From: Lucifuga dentata
Lineage: Eukaryota; Chordata; Actinopteri; Ophidiiformes; Bythitidae
Length of the DNA stretch: 64,000 nucleotides
NCBI GenBank assembly: GCA_014773175.1
Contig: VXCM01000802.1
Location: forward strand, 121,989 to 185,988
Reading direction: 5' to 3'
Shown: one piece after another, positions 25,707 to 37,465 of the stretch
Layout: each line of letters opens with the position of its first letter
How positions within the stretch are numbered: the first letter of the stretch is position 1
Notes under the pieces: generated by a model
Databases searched by the model: none
What the model saw: only the letters and a program-made list of their open reading frames with translations
Told to the model about the DNA's origin: nothing
Program-made: the position numbers and the translations under genes

Positions 25707-25803
25707 AAAACTTACTGCTCCAGTAGTATATATTTTAGGAAATGGTTGTCAATAATATAACGTGAATATATTGGGTTCAAACATGACCGGTATTGTCCTT
25801 TAA
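25229..25803 (+). mobile_element. Family A MITE, copy 5
   Basis: This is a full-length forward copy (575 bp) with TTAAAGGACCATACCAGTGA at the left end and GACCGGTATTGTCCTTTAA at the right. The interior follows the consensus except for a poly-A expansion near 25675-25703. Confidence 0.92.
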
Positions 25804-26216
25804 ATATAATGCAGTTCAATATAAAAACAACACAGACTTAAAAATAACCCACAGAGCAGAATCAGCACCTCTCTGAGGTCACAGTGTCAATGACAACGAA
25901 AAATTATTAGTATTTATTACAAGACTGCTGTATTGGACTATATTACAATGAACAAGCGTTTCCAGTTATTATTTTTATTTTTGACCACTGAGTATATATG
26001 TACAGCATAAGCCCAGAGTTTACTATAAATGTATTGCTATGGACACTGACAGCTACGTATGTAGCAGCATTTGGTGCTGTTGCTCAATAACTTTTACTGA
26101 GCAGCAGCACTGTGACCTGTAGTAGTTAATAGGAGATAACGGCACACTGATTTTTTCCTGTTTGTTTCCCCTAACAAACAAGACCAAAAGCAGATGTCAA
26201 AAACAACTTTTCCTAA

Positions 26217-26995
26217 AGCCCGGTTTACATTGTGCAATTTTGGACTGTAGCCCAATGAAAGATGACCAACGTGAAATAATCGTGGCAATATCTTTGGTCC
26301 AAAACAGTGGTCCTACATCACACTGTGAGAGAGGTTCAAAGATGGCCGTTGTAATGGTCTTGCAACCAAAAGATAACCTGCAAAAAAATTCTGACAGTCA
26401 GAAATTTAGGATGCTGTTACGACCTGTCTACTAACCAACCAACCAGGAATGCAACATGAAATGATGCGCTGGTCAAAGTGACGCTGTTAGCGCTATTATG
26501 AATGAGGTTTGGGGGAAAAACAACAACAACCCAAACTAAAGAGATGGAGGCAAAACGTGTGAAACAGAATTTGTGGGACTGTAACAAAGACAAGTTGTGG
26601 CATAAATAGTGTGTTTATACCACATCTCCTCCTGCTGTTACCGCTCCCATTACCGTGTCTGAGACGGACGCAACACAGAGAGAAATATCAGAGGAATCAC
26701 AGGTTCGGGGTCCACACTCTCCTCCTCTACTTTGGAGTTTTTTTCCGATACACAGCAGACAAAGATAGCTTCTTATTTAGATTCATTATTTTCCACAACA
26801 GCGGTGCAGATGGATGAGGCACGCAGATGCCGTATTTTCTTTCAAATTGCATCATAGCCTATCAAAACGTACAGTCTACACGCATAAAACTCAATGTCGT
26901 ACCCAAGTTTATAAAATAAATAAATTAGTATTTTTAATTTTTAGTCTAATTAATGAATAAATAAAAGAAATTAGACCCATGTCGCACAATGTGGC
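26217..26995. mobile_element. Possible MITE of the GTTTACATTGTGC type
   Basis: The left part reads GCCCGGTTTACATTGTGCAA. Near the right part the reverse complement reads GCCACATTGTGCGAC. This gives a short possible inverted terminal repeat around CACATTGTGC. An internal ATG frame (EAKRVKQNLWDCNKDKLWHK, ending in a stop) resembles the short reading frames of fish MITEs. No target duplication was identified. Confidence 0.4.
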
Positions 26996-28623
26996 TTGCA
27001 ATGAACTGTCTGTGATCTTGCAGTGTGTAGGAGTCTTTAGTGTTTACTTTTATTTTTATTGTTGTGATTAAAAACCATAGAAATGTGACATGATAAAAAA
27101 AAAAAAAANAAAAAAAAAAAAAAAGTTGAGAGGGCTAATTATGTTACCATGGTGATTCAGTTACACTTATGGAGCAGTATTGTAGGTGAAGTTAGCTAAC
27201 TACAGCCATCATAGCGTCTGGTAAAACCAAAGCAGAGCTTACTGCATTTATTTCATTTTAACTGATTTTAATTTATTTGTTATTATTAATATAATTTCTA
27301 ATAGTAATAATAATAATTGTCTGTTAACACCCTACAGTAAATTGTTATCTCTGTATTTAGCTATTTAGTTATCTGGATAATGACATCTATTGGTTCGACT
27401 TGCCTGTATCAGATCTCATAAATGTGTCTTTAAGCATGTCCATATGTTATTACATTTTGTGCTAGACCACATCTGTATTTGGTCTGCATTCAGATTGCAC
27501 TGCATTCTGTGCACATTTACACCTTATATTATCATGTGTTTTTCCTTATTTAGATGTATGTGTATACATAGATCACATCTTAATCCATTTAATGCATTTA
27601 AATGGGGCCTTACCCTTATTTTAAATCCTCTGAAATATGTTCCACACTTTTGATTTATATTAAACAATGACACTTCTGTCTAAAACGTTCACACCTTGCA
27701 GGTATCTCTAAAACTCCTAGTCTTTCAACATGAAACAAAATCAAGAGGCAGAATTCTCAACCACATGTCCATGCATCTCTTTTCTGTGTGTTGTATATGC
27801 ATGCTTCAGATTCTTTTCCCATTGAGCCCTCTCAATGGAAGAGATAAATACCATTTATAATAAAGTAAATGTCAAACCCAAACCGTAAGACCCTCCAAAG
27901 GGGATTTGTCACTGTTCTTAGCAAAATGACAAGAATGCCATGGGAAATGTGACAGTACTATTGTTTGTTTCACTGTGCTGACTATCTGAATGTTGATCTT
28001 AATGTCACAGTGCAAATTTGCCTCAGGACTGCACATGAGAAACCGGGACTATTACAGGAAACGTTTTTCAAGAGCATATATTGAAAATCCCACAAGCATT
28101 TTACGTTTAGAGCTGTCAGCGCAGCCGGTGAGACTAGTGCTGATTTGTTGATAAGGAGTTTGGTGGGTAACAAAAGGCTATCTTGCTGACCTGTATTTGA
28201 AAGCAAAGGGACACTACTTCCACAAGAACACAACAGCTCTTTGCATTAGTCATAATACATTCAAAATGAGTAAAAACGTATCTTGACCTCAATCTCAAAC
28301 ACAGTGCTTACAGTAATCCGGAACCGTATTTTTAGTGTTTTTGTGAGACACAACAGATTGTACAAAAGTTTGTTCTCTTAGCTTTTATGATTTCTAGCAA
28401 TACTACATTTTCTACTGCAGTATCTTTTCCTCTTGTTTGTTATGCTAATGGAGCTCAACTCTTTATTTTCACAGGTGATTTTTTTTTTTTTTCATTATTG
28501 CAGGTGCCAGATAGTGTTGAAAATAATTCAGTCAATGCAGTTTAATCAGAAGCAGAGTGACAGTCCACTTGGCAGACAGAATAGATAGACGGACGGATGG
28601 ATGGGTACACTGTAAAATGAGAC

Positions 28624-28815
28624 AAGTTGATTTTACTTAAAATCTAGGAAACCGATTGCCTTGAAAAAGGTAAGTAAATATAAATACTAGTCTTAATTAA
28701 GTTATGTTTAAGCTCAAGTAGACATAAAGTAAACATAACTTAAGACTAATAGTTATATTTACTTACCTTTTTCAAGCCAATTGGTTTCCTAGATTTTTTT
28801 AAGTAAGATCAACTT
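28624..28815. repeat. Large hairpin-forming inverted repeat
   Basis: The left arm (28624-28710) starts AAGTTGATTTTACTTAAAAT. The right arm (28730-28815), reverse-complemented, starts AAGTTGATCTTACTTAAAAA. The arms are about 86 bp with roughly ten differences, separated by about 19 bp. Each arm contains AAAGGTAAGTAAATA, so a consensus 5' splice site (AG|GTAAGTA) occurs on both strands. It is probably a hairpin-type MITE. It lies about 530 bp downstream of luzp2 exon C in transcript direction. Confidence 0.85.
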
Positions 28816-28824
28816 TTCACATAG

Positions 28825-28853
28825 GTAGGTATAGGTAGGTAGGTAGGTAGGTA
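28825..28853. repeat. (GTAG)n microsatellite
   Basis: About seven GTAG units with one ATAG interruption, just after the hairpin at 28624-28815. Confidence 0.85.
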
Positions 28854-28949
28854 GAAATAGCTGTATTATGGTTTCAAAATGTGCTTATTGCAGAGGCTCC
28901 TTGTTTCAGAATGAGCTTTTGAATGTTTTGTTCCTCAGATGGGAAAAAA

Positions 28950-29016
28950 AGCAGTAATGTAACATGTATGCAGATTGTATGTATTGGATTCAAACATCAC
29001 TGGTATCATCCTTTAA
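28950..29016 (+). mobile_element. Family A MITE right-end fragment
   Basis: This is a 67-bp fragment with the terminal sequence only: GTAACATGTATGCAGATTGT, then TATTGGATTCAAACAT and CTGGTATCATCCTTTAA. No interior is present to its left. Confidence 0.8.
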
Positions 29017-29348
29017 CTTTAAACACTGATATCACTTTATTTAGCTCACTGATTTTTAAAGTATCACATTTTATTGGATAGCTCTTGATAAATAAAATTA
29101 CAAAATGTTTAATGATTACATAATGTTTTTCTCCCTTTTTTTTTTTTTTTTTNTTTTTTTTTTTTTTTCTTTTGGGGGGGGGGTTTACACAAAGCACGTA
29201 TCTGCTGAGAGCTTGAGTTAAGCAGCAAGGGAAGGATTCCGGACAGGTGCCTGCTGGGTAATGAGGAATCACTGAGGGGCCTGTGTGACAGGTGACAGGG
29301 CTGGTTAGTGGAGAGCGGATGCTGACGGTCAGGTCAGCTCCGTCTTAC

Positions 29349-29430
29349 CGTGGCCTGCTGCTTCTCCGCTCTCTCGTTTGCCTCATCGAGCTGCTTCTGC
29401 AGGGCTGCCTGGAGGGACTTCATCTCCTCC
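29349..29430 (-). CDS. luzp2: luzp2 coding exon C (human residues ~84-111 equivalent)
   Basis: This 82-bp minus-strand exon has acceptor ccctctcacttgacag and donor ACG|gtaaga. Its first G completes the arginine codon begun by exon B. It then encodes EEMKSLQAALQKQLDEANER followed by AEKQQAT, matching LUZP2 REEMKSLQEALQNQLKETSE followed by KAEKHQAT. The segment is a charged alpha-helical coiled coil. It is noticeably more GC-rich than the surrounding intron. The flanking introns are 4,686 bp (to exon B) and 7,318 bp (to exon D). Fragments of family A MITE ends lie on both sides (28950-29016 and 29568-29635), so the exon sits in a transposon-dense stretch but is itself intact. Confidence 0.94.
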
Positions 29431-29567
29431 CTGTCAAGTGAGAGGGAAGTGAGAAACACTCTGTTAGCACGTCTTCTTCACACTCTTTGACCCGCACTGC
29501 TCTACCACAGGAAAGAGTTTTGTACCTTAATATTTAAGAGTCATATGTGACAAAGAAAGTGGTTTGG

Positions 29568-29635
29568 TTAAGGGATCATACAGGCGATCATGCATGTTTC
29601 AGCCCAATAGATACAATTCCAAATACTGTACATAT
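29568..29635 (+). mobile_element. Family A MITE left-end fragment
   Basis: This fragment begins TTAAGGGATCATACAGGCGA and continues with GCATGTTTCAGCCCAATAGA, matching the family terminus. It is followed by a roughly 100-bp segment (29640-29738) that, reverse-complemented, matches the flank of copy 3 at 12342-12432. The full copy at 29739 comes next. Together they may form one extended element with three ends. Confidence 0.75.
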
Positions 29636-29738
29636 GTTTACTTTTGTTTGTTAAACAAATAAAATAGCTGTGATTGTTTGGTTGTGTAAACTGTATGATT
29701 CAAGTGAAAGGAATAACACATTTGCACTGTGTTTAAAG

Positions 29739-30311
29739 TTAAAATAAGGTTCCCATTGACTGTGTATGTTTGAATCCAATATATATAATCTGCATACATG
29801 TTATGTTACTAACAACCATTTCCCAAAATACTTTAGCGGTAAATTTCAGAATATTTTTCTGACCTTCCAGAATGCCATTGGTTTCAGTTAATTCCATTAC
29901 GCTATTAAAATCAACTTGTAGAGACTTGAAACACGCTAGAGATATGTAATATATCACAGCGAACAAGATGTCTATTAGGGGTTTTGCCTAAGTAACTTTA
30001 ACTGATCCAACACTGAGCTGCACGGAAGACAATGTATTTCTCTGCCAGGAAATATCGTCCCAGGAGAAGATGGCTATTATCGAGAAATTGAAATGACTGT
30101 GCCTTCTACAATCATACAAAAGGGTTAGCATTGAATTTTAAGGTGGGTATATCACCTGAAAATTTGATTTAGAAAGATCAGGGGATATGGGGATTAGGGG
30201 AAAAAAATAACAGGAAATATAACATGGTTTTATGTTATGGAAATTGGTTGTCAGTAACATAATATGTTATATTGGACTCAAACATGCACGGTCACCAGTA
30301 TGGTCCTTTAA
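29739..30311 (-). mobile_element. Family A MITE, copy 6
   Basis: This is a full-length reverse copy (573 bp). The left end is degenerate (TTAAAATAAGGTTCCCATTG) and the right end is good (CACCAGTATGGTCCTTTAA). The interior contains GAGACTTGAAACACGCTAGAG. It lies about 310 bp upstream (in transcript terms) of luzp2 exon C. Confidence 0.9.
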
Positions 30312-30868
30312 TATCTTCACCACTCTTGTTATTTTAACATTTGTTAAAAAAAAAAACAAAAAAAAAAAAACAGCAGGTTCTATAAACTTTTACATTTGAA
30401 TATGGGATTAGATTGAAGTCATGCTGTTTCTTTAAATGTGAAGAAAAATACTGGCAAGTGTTGATCTGATCATGAATTTGCTCACAAGATTTGCATGTGG
30501 GTGATTTACAGCATTTTGTGTAAATGTAAGTAAGTAACTGTTATATTACTGTTCATAAATTCAGTAAACAACTACCAGATTCTATTTGTGACTCTAAGGC
30601 TGGATTTACACTGCAAGTCTTAATGCTCAATTCTGATCTTTTGCCTATATCCATTTTTTTGTTCATATTTACAGTTTCTTTTTTAAGCGGCTGTATTTGC
30701 ACAGGCATACCTGTATTTGCATGGCTTTGACCTGTAGCAGCCTGGATCCAGTTGCATGCACACATTTCTGAGACGCATGTAAACAAAACGCTTCAATGGC
30801 CTATTTGATGAGAGAACTATTTAAAAAGTGATCAGCAGGTTAGCAACTTTCAAATGCATATCTCACAG

Positions 30869-30899
30869 ATGCTCAACAACAAGCTATGTTGTTGAGCAT
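30869..30899. repeat. Short hairpin
   Basis: ATGCTCAACAAC and GTTGTTGAGCAT are exact reverse complements around AAGCTAT. No following T-run or other feature suggests a role. Confidence 0.7.
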
Positions 30900-30959
30900 T
30901 TATCTCTCCCATCAGGTATGGAATACCAAACGTGCCAAAATTAAATATATAAAAACAAT

Positions 30960-31200
30960 ATTATGAAATAATTCTATGCAAAAGTACCAATAAATTATAT
31001 AATAATTCCATAAATCATTATTATCATGGGATCTTATTTCATAACAATTATTTCATAATGCCCCCCCCTTTTTTTAAGACTCTTTTATTTCATAATACCA
31101 TTTTTGTGTCATAATAACACTTTTATTTCATAATACCCCATTTTTCAAGTCACAACACTGTTTTTCTGAATGCTCTTCATATATCATAATAATACATTTC
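30960..31200. repeat. Degenerate TTTCATAAT-rich repeat
   Basis: The word TTATTTCATAAT or a close variant recurs about eight times with irregular spacing, alternating with C-runs and T-runs. The pattern is similar in style to the word-based interiors of the MITEs at 33489 and 43497. No terminal repeats were found. Confidence 0.5.
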
Positions 31201-31473
31201 ATGATGAGATCTCAGACTGTCAATCAGGACCAGTGGGCATGGCTTTACAGTGATTGGTTGTTCCAGTAATCACACCAAAGTAAAACCAGCGAAGGCAGAC
31301 AATCTCAACTCTAAGTTAAAACTTTCTACTACAACTATTAAACGATCACCAAATTAAATTTTGAGATTGTTTCATGCTAAAAATTAGCTGCTTAGAATTT
31401 GAATATATGATCGGCTGATTAAAATAATGCTGAATTGTAAATTTGTTTCAGCATTTTTGGAGGCGGGATAAAG

Positions 31474-31620
31474 CTATAAGCTTTTGGGGACACTTCATAC
31501 TGATTTCATTCATGCTGTGTATAGACTAGAATTGCATTCATAATGCACTCAACCCAAATTAAATGCATTTGCATGCTGTGGTTATTCCACTATTGTTTAA
31601 AGCTTCTGTGCACAGATAAT
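31474..31620. repeat. Family E repeat, copy 1
   Basis: CTATAAGCTTTTGGGGACAC followed by TTCATACTGATTTCATTCAT and GCATTCATAATGCACTCAAC recurs at 35272. The class is unknown and boundaries are approximate. Confidence 0.5.
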
Positions 31621-32383
31621 AGCAATGCACATTGAATTATGAATTAAGTGTGGGTCAACGGTTTAAAGAATGCTGCGTAGAAATCTCACAACAAAGCAGC
31701 CCTTTTAAATTAGAGGTAATAATTTATATTTTTTTTCCAAGCTAGGCTGTAAATTATAAGTTTAAAGTACATAACTTTAAACAGTTGTGATCGGCCAACG
31801 GTGCAGTGCAGCAGCACTGGATGTTTGTGTGGAAAGGACCTCACTTCTCAGCAGTCATATGCTGCAGTATTTTATATGCCAGTGGTCTTGTCTCTTGGCA
31901 AAGGTTCAGCCTAGCAAACATTTTTCTTTACAGCAACAGGCCAAAAAACACTGCACTGGCATTTCATTTATATCCCCATCTCCTGCATCCAAAATCCAAA
32001 GACTAGGAAACAGTTTGTTCATACAAGATCAAAACTGTCCAAACTGACAGAAAAGGATGAAGTAAATATGAGACTGACATAAGACGAAGACACTGGGTGG
32101 TAACCATGCAGCCAAGTTAGTACAAACAAGATAAATAAAGCATTGCTATACTGAAACTTTCAAATGTTAGATTTCTTTTTCCTGCCACACAGATAAATAT
32201 TTCTTTGCTGCATTACAGATTGTAGCAAAATTATTTTCAGAAAGGAATCAAATCACTGTTAAGAATTGTCAAAAACAAACGACTCGCAATGAATCACCTG
32301 TCTGCCTCCACCATGATGGAGCCAGCTAGTAATCACACTTGGCAGACATGGAACTGATAAGGTGGTTTAATAACACTTAGAAA

Positions 32384-32512
32384 AAAAGAAAAAAAAAAAA
32401 TTGCAGCTCACAAATTCTAGGTAGGCAACACAGACAAGTCGCTCCTTNAAAAGAAAAAAAAAAAATTGCAGCTCACAAATTCTAGGTAGGCAACACAGAC
32501 AAGTCGCTCCTT
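32384..32512. other. Exact 64-bp duplication around an N (assembly join)
   Basis: AAAAG plus a poly-A, then TTGCAGCTCACAAATTCTAG through AAGTCGCTCCTT, occurs at 32384-32447 and 32449-32512, with N at 32448. Confidence 0.93.
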
Positions 32513-33488
32513 CATGGTTTTTAGTTTGATGACGTGAGGGCTGTCATGGGCTGCTGATAGGCTATTGATTGGCTATCTAGATACAGCACACAGGAGGCTG
32601 GACTTCAATCAAGCTGACATTTCAGAGAGCATGGAGGCCACAAATGACTCCTAATCATTAACAGTCTCATTACACAGAACATTAATCAGAAAATCCTAAC
32701 TTGTAAAGCAGTTTAAGTAAACACTTTTCCAGCTTGCTTGCAAAAAATATAAAGCACTAAATCACACATGCTTCCTGTGTTGTTAAACACAAACACAGCC
32801 ATACTTTTGAATGTACCAGAACAGTTTCTGATTCGATTTTGCATTTTCTATATGCTGTAAAATAAACAGCATCAATAATGTGAATTAGCCATTATTTAAA
32901 GGAGGACTACACTAATTTATAGGTCAAATTCAGTTTATTGTATATGGATAACAATATTCAGCATGTGTAAAATAACTGCATAAAGGCTTTTGACACTATA
33001 GAGGGCATTGTGCAAAGTTGACCTTGATGATAACACAAACGTTACACTTTCTTTGAGTACTAAAATACTTTTTGTGAATTCAATCCTCCCCAACTTATAA
33101 AAGCGGTTTTAGCTTTCAAACTTTTATCTTGAGCACCAACAAGAAGGAATCATTGTGACGCCATAATGGTAGCTGTTTAAAGTTACCCTGACTTTGCATA
33201 TTTCTGTCCTTTAAGTGCTGCATAGTGCACCCCATGTCCAAGAAGCTGAGTTTGATATGTAAAATCAGTGGAGTCCTCTTTTAATTGATAATAATTATAA
33301 TTTAATGATGAGATGAGGAAATTCATATATAGTATATTAATAAATAAGTCATTATGTACCAAATTTAACTAGTTTGTAAATCTCTTAGATTAAAATTTCA
33401 GATTAAACAACACAGTAGTTGTAAAAGATTTTTCTTTTCAGTTTTTGTAGTATTATCTAATGAAAACAGCTCTGTTAGTTCCTCAAAC

Positions 33489-34078
33489 CTATGGAGTCTG
33501 GGCAGTGACATTTATGGGGAAAAAAAACAAACAAAAAACACATGGCCACGACTTACTAATGTGAATGAAATATCTGAATTGTGGCCACAAGATACTTCAA
33601 ATGTGGCCATGAGTTATCACTACATGGGACTAAATTATAAACCTAAAGAACCAACACTTATGCTCAATAAATGTTTACAATTAATCTGTAATGCCTTTCT
33701 CTGAAACCCTTTATTGCTGATTGTGCAAGTGTGTTACAACAAGATTAATACACTTGCACACAATCACTTCCAACAGCCTCCAGCTGTTTCATAGCGTTAC
33801 TCAAGTTCAGAACAAGTGCGCAATCAATTTGTAAGTGCAGTCAGCTATCATATGGTTGCATCATGTTTATAAGTCATTCCTATGCATTAATAACTTGTGG
33901 GCATGCTTTAAGTATCTCATTCTTACATAGTAGTATGGCCATGCTATCTCGTGGCCACGATTTATGCATCTTGTTCCCACATATTAATAAGTCGTGGCCA
34001 CAGGATATTATCTCATTCACATGTAGTAACTTGCAGACACATTTTTTTTTCACAAATGTCACTGCCTGGGCTCCATAC
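33489..34078. mobile_element. MITE with GTGGCCACGA-rich interior
   Basis: The terminal inverted repeats are about 28 bp. The left end reads CTATGGAGTCTGGGCAGTGA; the right end in reverse complement reads GTATGGAGCCCAGGCAGTGA. The interior holds many copies of GTGGCCACGA or ATGGCCATG and a near-perfect hairpin at 33719-33766 (arms GATTGTGCAAGTGTGTTA). No coding frame. It ends about 39 bp from the donor of luzp2 exon B, so it lies inside the intron immediately after that exon. Confidence 0.75.
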
Positions 34079-34116
34079 AAACCAATAGAAAAGTCATTTA
34101 TGATGCTTCACTTTAC

Positions 34117-34187
34117 CTCTGTTTGTGACTGAGCTCCAGAATCCGCTGGACATCCTTCTTGGCCACTGAGTCGTCATTTTTCAGTGA
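34117..34187 (-). CDS. luzp2: luzp2 coding exon B (human residues ~61-83 equivalent)
   Basis: This 71-bp minus-strand exon has an acceptor with a strong pyrimidine tract (ctcttttcttttag) and a donor CAGAG|gtaaag. It starts in phase 0, encodes SLKNDDSVAKKDVQRILEL and SHKQ, and ends with AG, the first two bases of an arginine codon completed by exon C. The peptide corresponds to the LUZP2 segment SLKNDEQSAKTDVQKLLEL, followed by GQKQ. The composition is coiled-coil, with hydrophobic residues at heptad spacing (L, V, V, I, L). A MITE with terminal inverted repeats ends at about 34078, only about 39 bp downstream of the donor. The intron to exon A is 3,992 bp. Confidence 0.93.
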
Positions 34188-35271
34188 CTAAAAGAAAAGA
34201 GAGGAACATGTTTAATATTTCAAATATTTTAATATTTTAAATTTAATTTTTAAAAGACAGGAATTTGCATGTATGTGCAAACTCGCAGTTTACCTAAAAA
34301 CAAGAATTACTTAAAAGACTCAGAAGAGACAACACATGCAGTTCTCTTGTATCATGAAGTAAATGTGTCTGTCATTTCATAAGTATTCATACTTTCAAGG
34401 TTTCAAGTTCAAGCAAGAGTCAGAACCATTGGTCTATAATTCTGTAATTTATAGGAAACCTAAATGTAGAATGCTGTAACAGAATGCAGAAGGTGCCAAC
34501 ATCACTAAATAATACAGGTGAATATTGTAAAATGATACAGCAGATGTAAAAGGCTGTTAATGTCCCAGAAAAGTTTTATGGCCCATAACAGACAGGCAAT
34601 GAAGGTCTTCGAAAAATCCTTAGCAAGGGGGCAGGCAGGCACACAGATTGGGTCTTACTGATGCTTAAGTACCTGTCTGATGGTTAATTATGGATTTGTC
34701 GGGTTGCTGAGTGTCCCACAAGATCTTCAAGATATAATTCTTTTGTTTTGAGCTAAACAGTAATTTCCAGGCTTCCAAGAAAATGTGAGCTCAATCAAAC
34801 AAAATAAAATCAAATAAAAACCTCTTTTCTTCAAAGGACGCATAATTAAGGCTATATTCCCATAAATCCTGTCACAAGGAGATGTTGCTACATCCTCAAT
34901 CCCTGATGTCACTTCATGTGCATTATTATTGAGGACTGGGCTCAAGCAATTCAATAATTTAGACAAGAAGGGGGGAAGGTGGAGATTTATTCAAATTCAT
35001 TGTCGGAAGGTTACATCTAACTGTGTTCATCTTCATGTTAAGGGTTTTCAAATTCAGGGACTTCGCAGAGTGTCAGTGCCACCGTTACAATTGGAGAGTA
35101 TCAACAGCATCTAGGAGCGTAGAGAGTGGGGTTACACATGGGGGCACAGTAAAAACGTTGAAAAGAAATCACAGGAGCTGTCAAAATTACCATATTTGGC
35201 CAAGATGTATAAGGAAGAAGGAAGATACAGTATAATATTCATTATAATGATTTATGTACTAGACATATGCC

Positions 35272-35400
35272 TATAAGCTTTTGGGACACTTCATGCAGAC
35301 ATCATTCATTCTGTATGAAGGCTCAAGTTGCATTAATGATGCATTTAACACAAATCCCTTGCATTAGAATGCAACGGGTATTATATAAAGGCTCCGTAAC
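35272..35400. repeat. Family E repeat, copy 2
   Basis: CTATAAGCTTTTGGGACACT, CAGACATCATTCATTCTG and GCATTAATGATGCATTTAAC parallel the copy at 31474. Confidence 0.5.
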
Positions 35401-36245
35401 TGTCGGCCCACATCATTTTTTTATTTTTCCTGCTCATGGTGGCACAATGTCTCACCATTCATCTCAATCCAATGTGCATCAAAGTTGATCTTGTACAGTC
35501 TGACACAGATCTTGCACGGTGTGATGTGCAGTCAACTTAAGCTCGCTGTAATTGCTCAGTCTGTGGGAGGATTTATGTGATCCAGACACTGAGTTTTAAC
35601 AAAGAAGCTGCTACTTTAATAAGCAAACGTCTCATAAGTATTTGTTTTTTCAAAGTATGTCGCAAACTGCTGCCAAATCTTGCAGTTAGGAGCAGGCCAA
35701 AGGAAATTTTTATTATCATACTTGATCTCACCTGGGAGCCATTGTCAAGAATAAAACTCTCATTAAATAAATTTTAATTATGAAGGCCAATGACATGCAG
35801 GACAGGGACCTACAGGCATTCATGTTGAAAAAACAAACGCTTGCTCCAATAAATCTCTTTTAAAAAAAAAAAAAATGCAAAATGTTCCACCCTCTTTAAT
35901 GTGATTACATTTAAAGAGTTGATGGTTTTTATTTGGGTGACATTTCCCCCTGAAAAAACATACTTCGTTCCACAGCAAACTATTCCAAATCTCACCCAAA
36001 CTATGCCCTGCCCAGCAGGCTGGTGTGCAGCCCAGGGGTAAAAAAAAAAAGATGCCAACCAAGCTCGCCTGGAGTGGTTAGACATCAAAGCTGGCCCTGG
36101 GGGATCATGGTAGCCAGACTACACGAGCTTTTTCCAGACACAAGAGCTCATGGGATATTTGGCCAGGATATCACAACCCTCCATCCACCCATACACATGA
36201 CCTCTGTCTGTCTATCTCTACAGCTTAATTTCTTTTTTGCCCCCT

Positions 36246-36271
36246 AACACACACACACACACACACACACA
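36246..36271. repeat. (AC)n microsatellite
   Basis: About 13 AC units. Confidence 0.9.
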
Positions 36272-37004
36272 TACATGCAGGAAATTGTGCATATTTGTTT
36301 GGTTATTGATTTTCTCCTGATCTGCACCAGTTGCCTAAAGCCTAAAAACACCAGTGCCCACAAAGAGCCCACTACACTCAGACTAGAGCCTTGGAAGAGC
36401 TGTGTTTCCAAAAATAAGTGAACAAACTCAGCGCCAGAGGTCTGAATGTCCAATAGGGAGACATGTTTTGAAAAGTTGCGTACCCTAACGTGAATGAAAA
36501 ATACTGAAATGGTTTAAATGTCTAAATATAAAATTGAGTTTCAGTAATTTCCTGTCTTTGCCAAAAGCAGTAATGAAGCTGACCTAATCAGGCTGCTGAA
36601 GTGATGTTGAGTATCTGGCACGGAAATTATTGTGTTTTGTAAAATGCTCACAGAGTCATAATGTCTATAATAAGCTGTATTACCTAACAAACAATCCAAG
36701 AGCAGTGATTGTCATTTTATTTAACCAACAAATACAGTACCCTTTACAACAGGTATAATATTCTTCATTATCCTTTCAGTAATGTATCTTATAAACCCCA
36801 TTTTTTGTACTTTATGCAAAGAAACCTGTTTTGGGGCAAATTTAATTAGGCTAAAAATCTTCCCAGCACACATGCAAAGTGGGGCTTATGTATATGCAGA
36901 CACATTATACCCACTTTATGTGCATACAGTGTATATGTACACACATGCTATATGCAAGAGAAATATAAATGTCACACTAAAACACTTATTTTCAAATTTC
37001 TATT

Positions 37005-37448
37005 TACCAGCCACCATACCAGTGGATGTTTGAGCCCAATAAATACAGCCTGCATCCACATTATGTTACTGCCAACCATTTTTTCAAAAAACAAAAAAGC
37101 ATAAAAAAAACCCTCTTTAATTGGTTAATATTAGAATTGTTTTTCCTACCTTCCAGTTTGCCATTGGCTTCAGATCATTGAAGTTCACTATAAAAATCAA
37201 CTTATAGAGACGTGAAGTAGAGACTTGAAGACTTGAGATAAGTAATCCATCACAGTCCACCAACAATTGAATTTTAAGGTCGGTGTATCATGAACATTTG
37301 ATTTTGAAAGATAATGGGATTTGGCAAAAATAACAGGAAAACTAAATTAAGGTTTTATGTTTTGGAAAAGGGCTGTCAGTAACGTAACATGTATGCAGAT
37401 AGCACTTATTGGGCTGAAACATGCAAAATCACCAGTATTATCCTTTAA
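37005..37448 (-). mobile_element. Family A MITE, copy 7 (internal deletion)
   Basis: This is a reverse copy of about 444 bp. It starts CCAGCCACCATACCAGTGGA, continues with TTGAGCCCAATAAATACAGC and ends ATCACCAGTATTATCCTTTAA. It lacks the middle segment between the AAGTAATCCATCACAG part and the ATTGAATTTTAAGG part. Confidence 0.88.
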
Positions 37449-37465
37449 CACCACATCCACTTTTT

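Larger units (their letters stand above)
22031..29348 (-). other. luzp2: luzp2 intron between exons C and D
   Basis: This is a 7.3-kb intron bounded by the acceptor of exon D and the donor of exon C. It holds two family A MITEs, a family A end fragment, a 69-bp inverted repeat (24879-24947), a possible MITE (26217-26995), a 190-bp hairpin (28624-28815) and N-containing homopolymers. No coding sequence was recognised in the remaining AT-rich DNA. Confidence 0.85.
29431..34116 (-). other. luzp2: luzp2 intron between exons B and C
   Basis: This is a 4.7-kb intron. It contains a family A end fragment and a full family A copy, a stretch rich in the word TTTCATAAT (30960-31200), a family E copy, one of the N-flanking exact duplications (32384-32512), and a roughly 590-bp MITE that ends beside exon B. 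No coding signal was seen. Confidence 0.85.
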
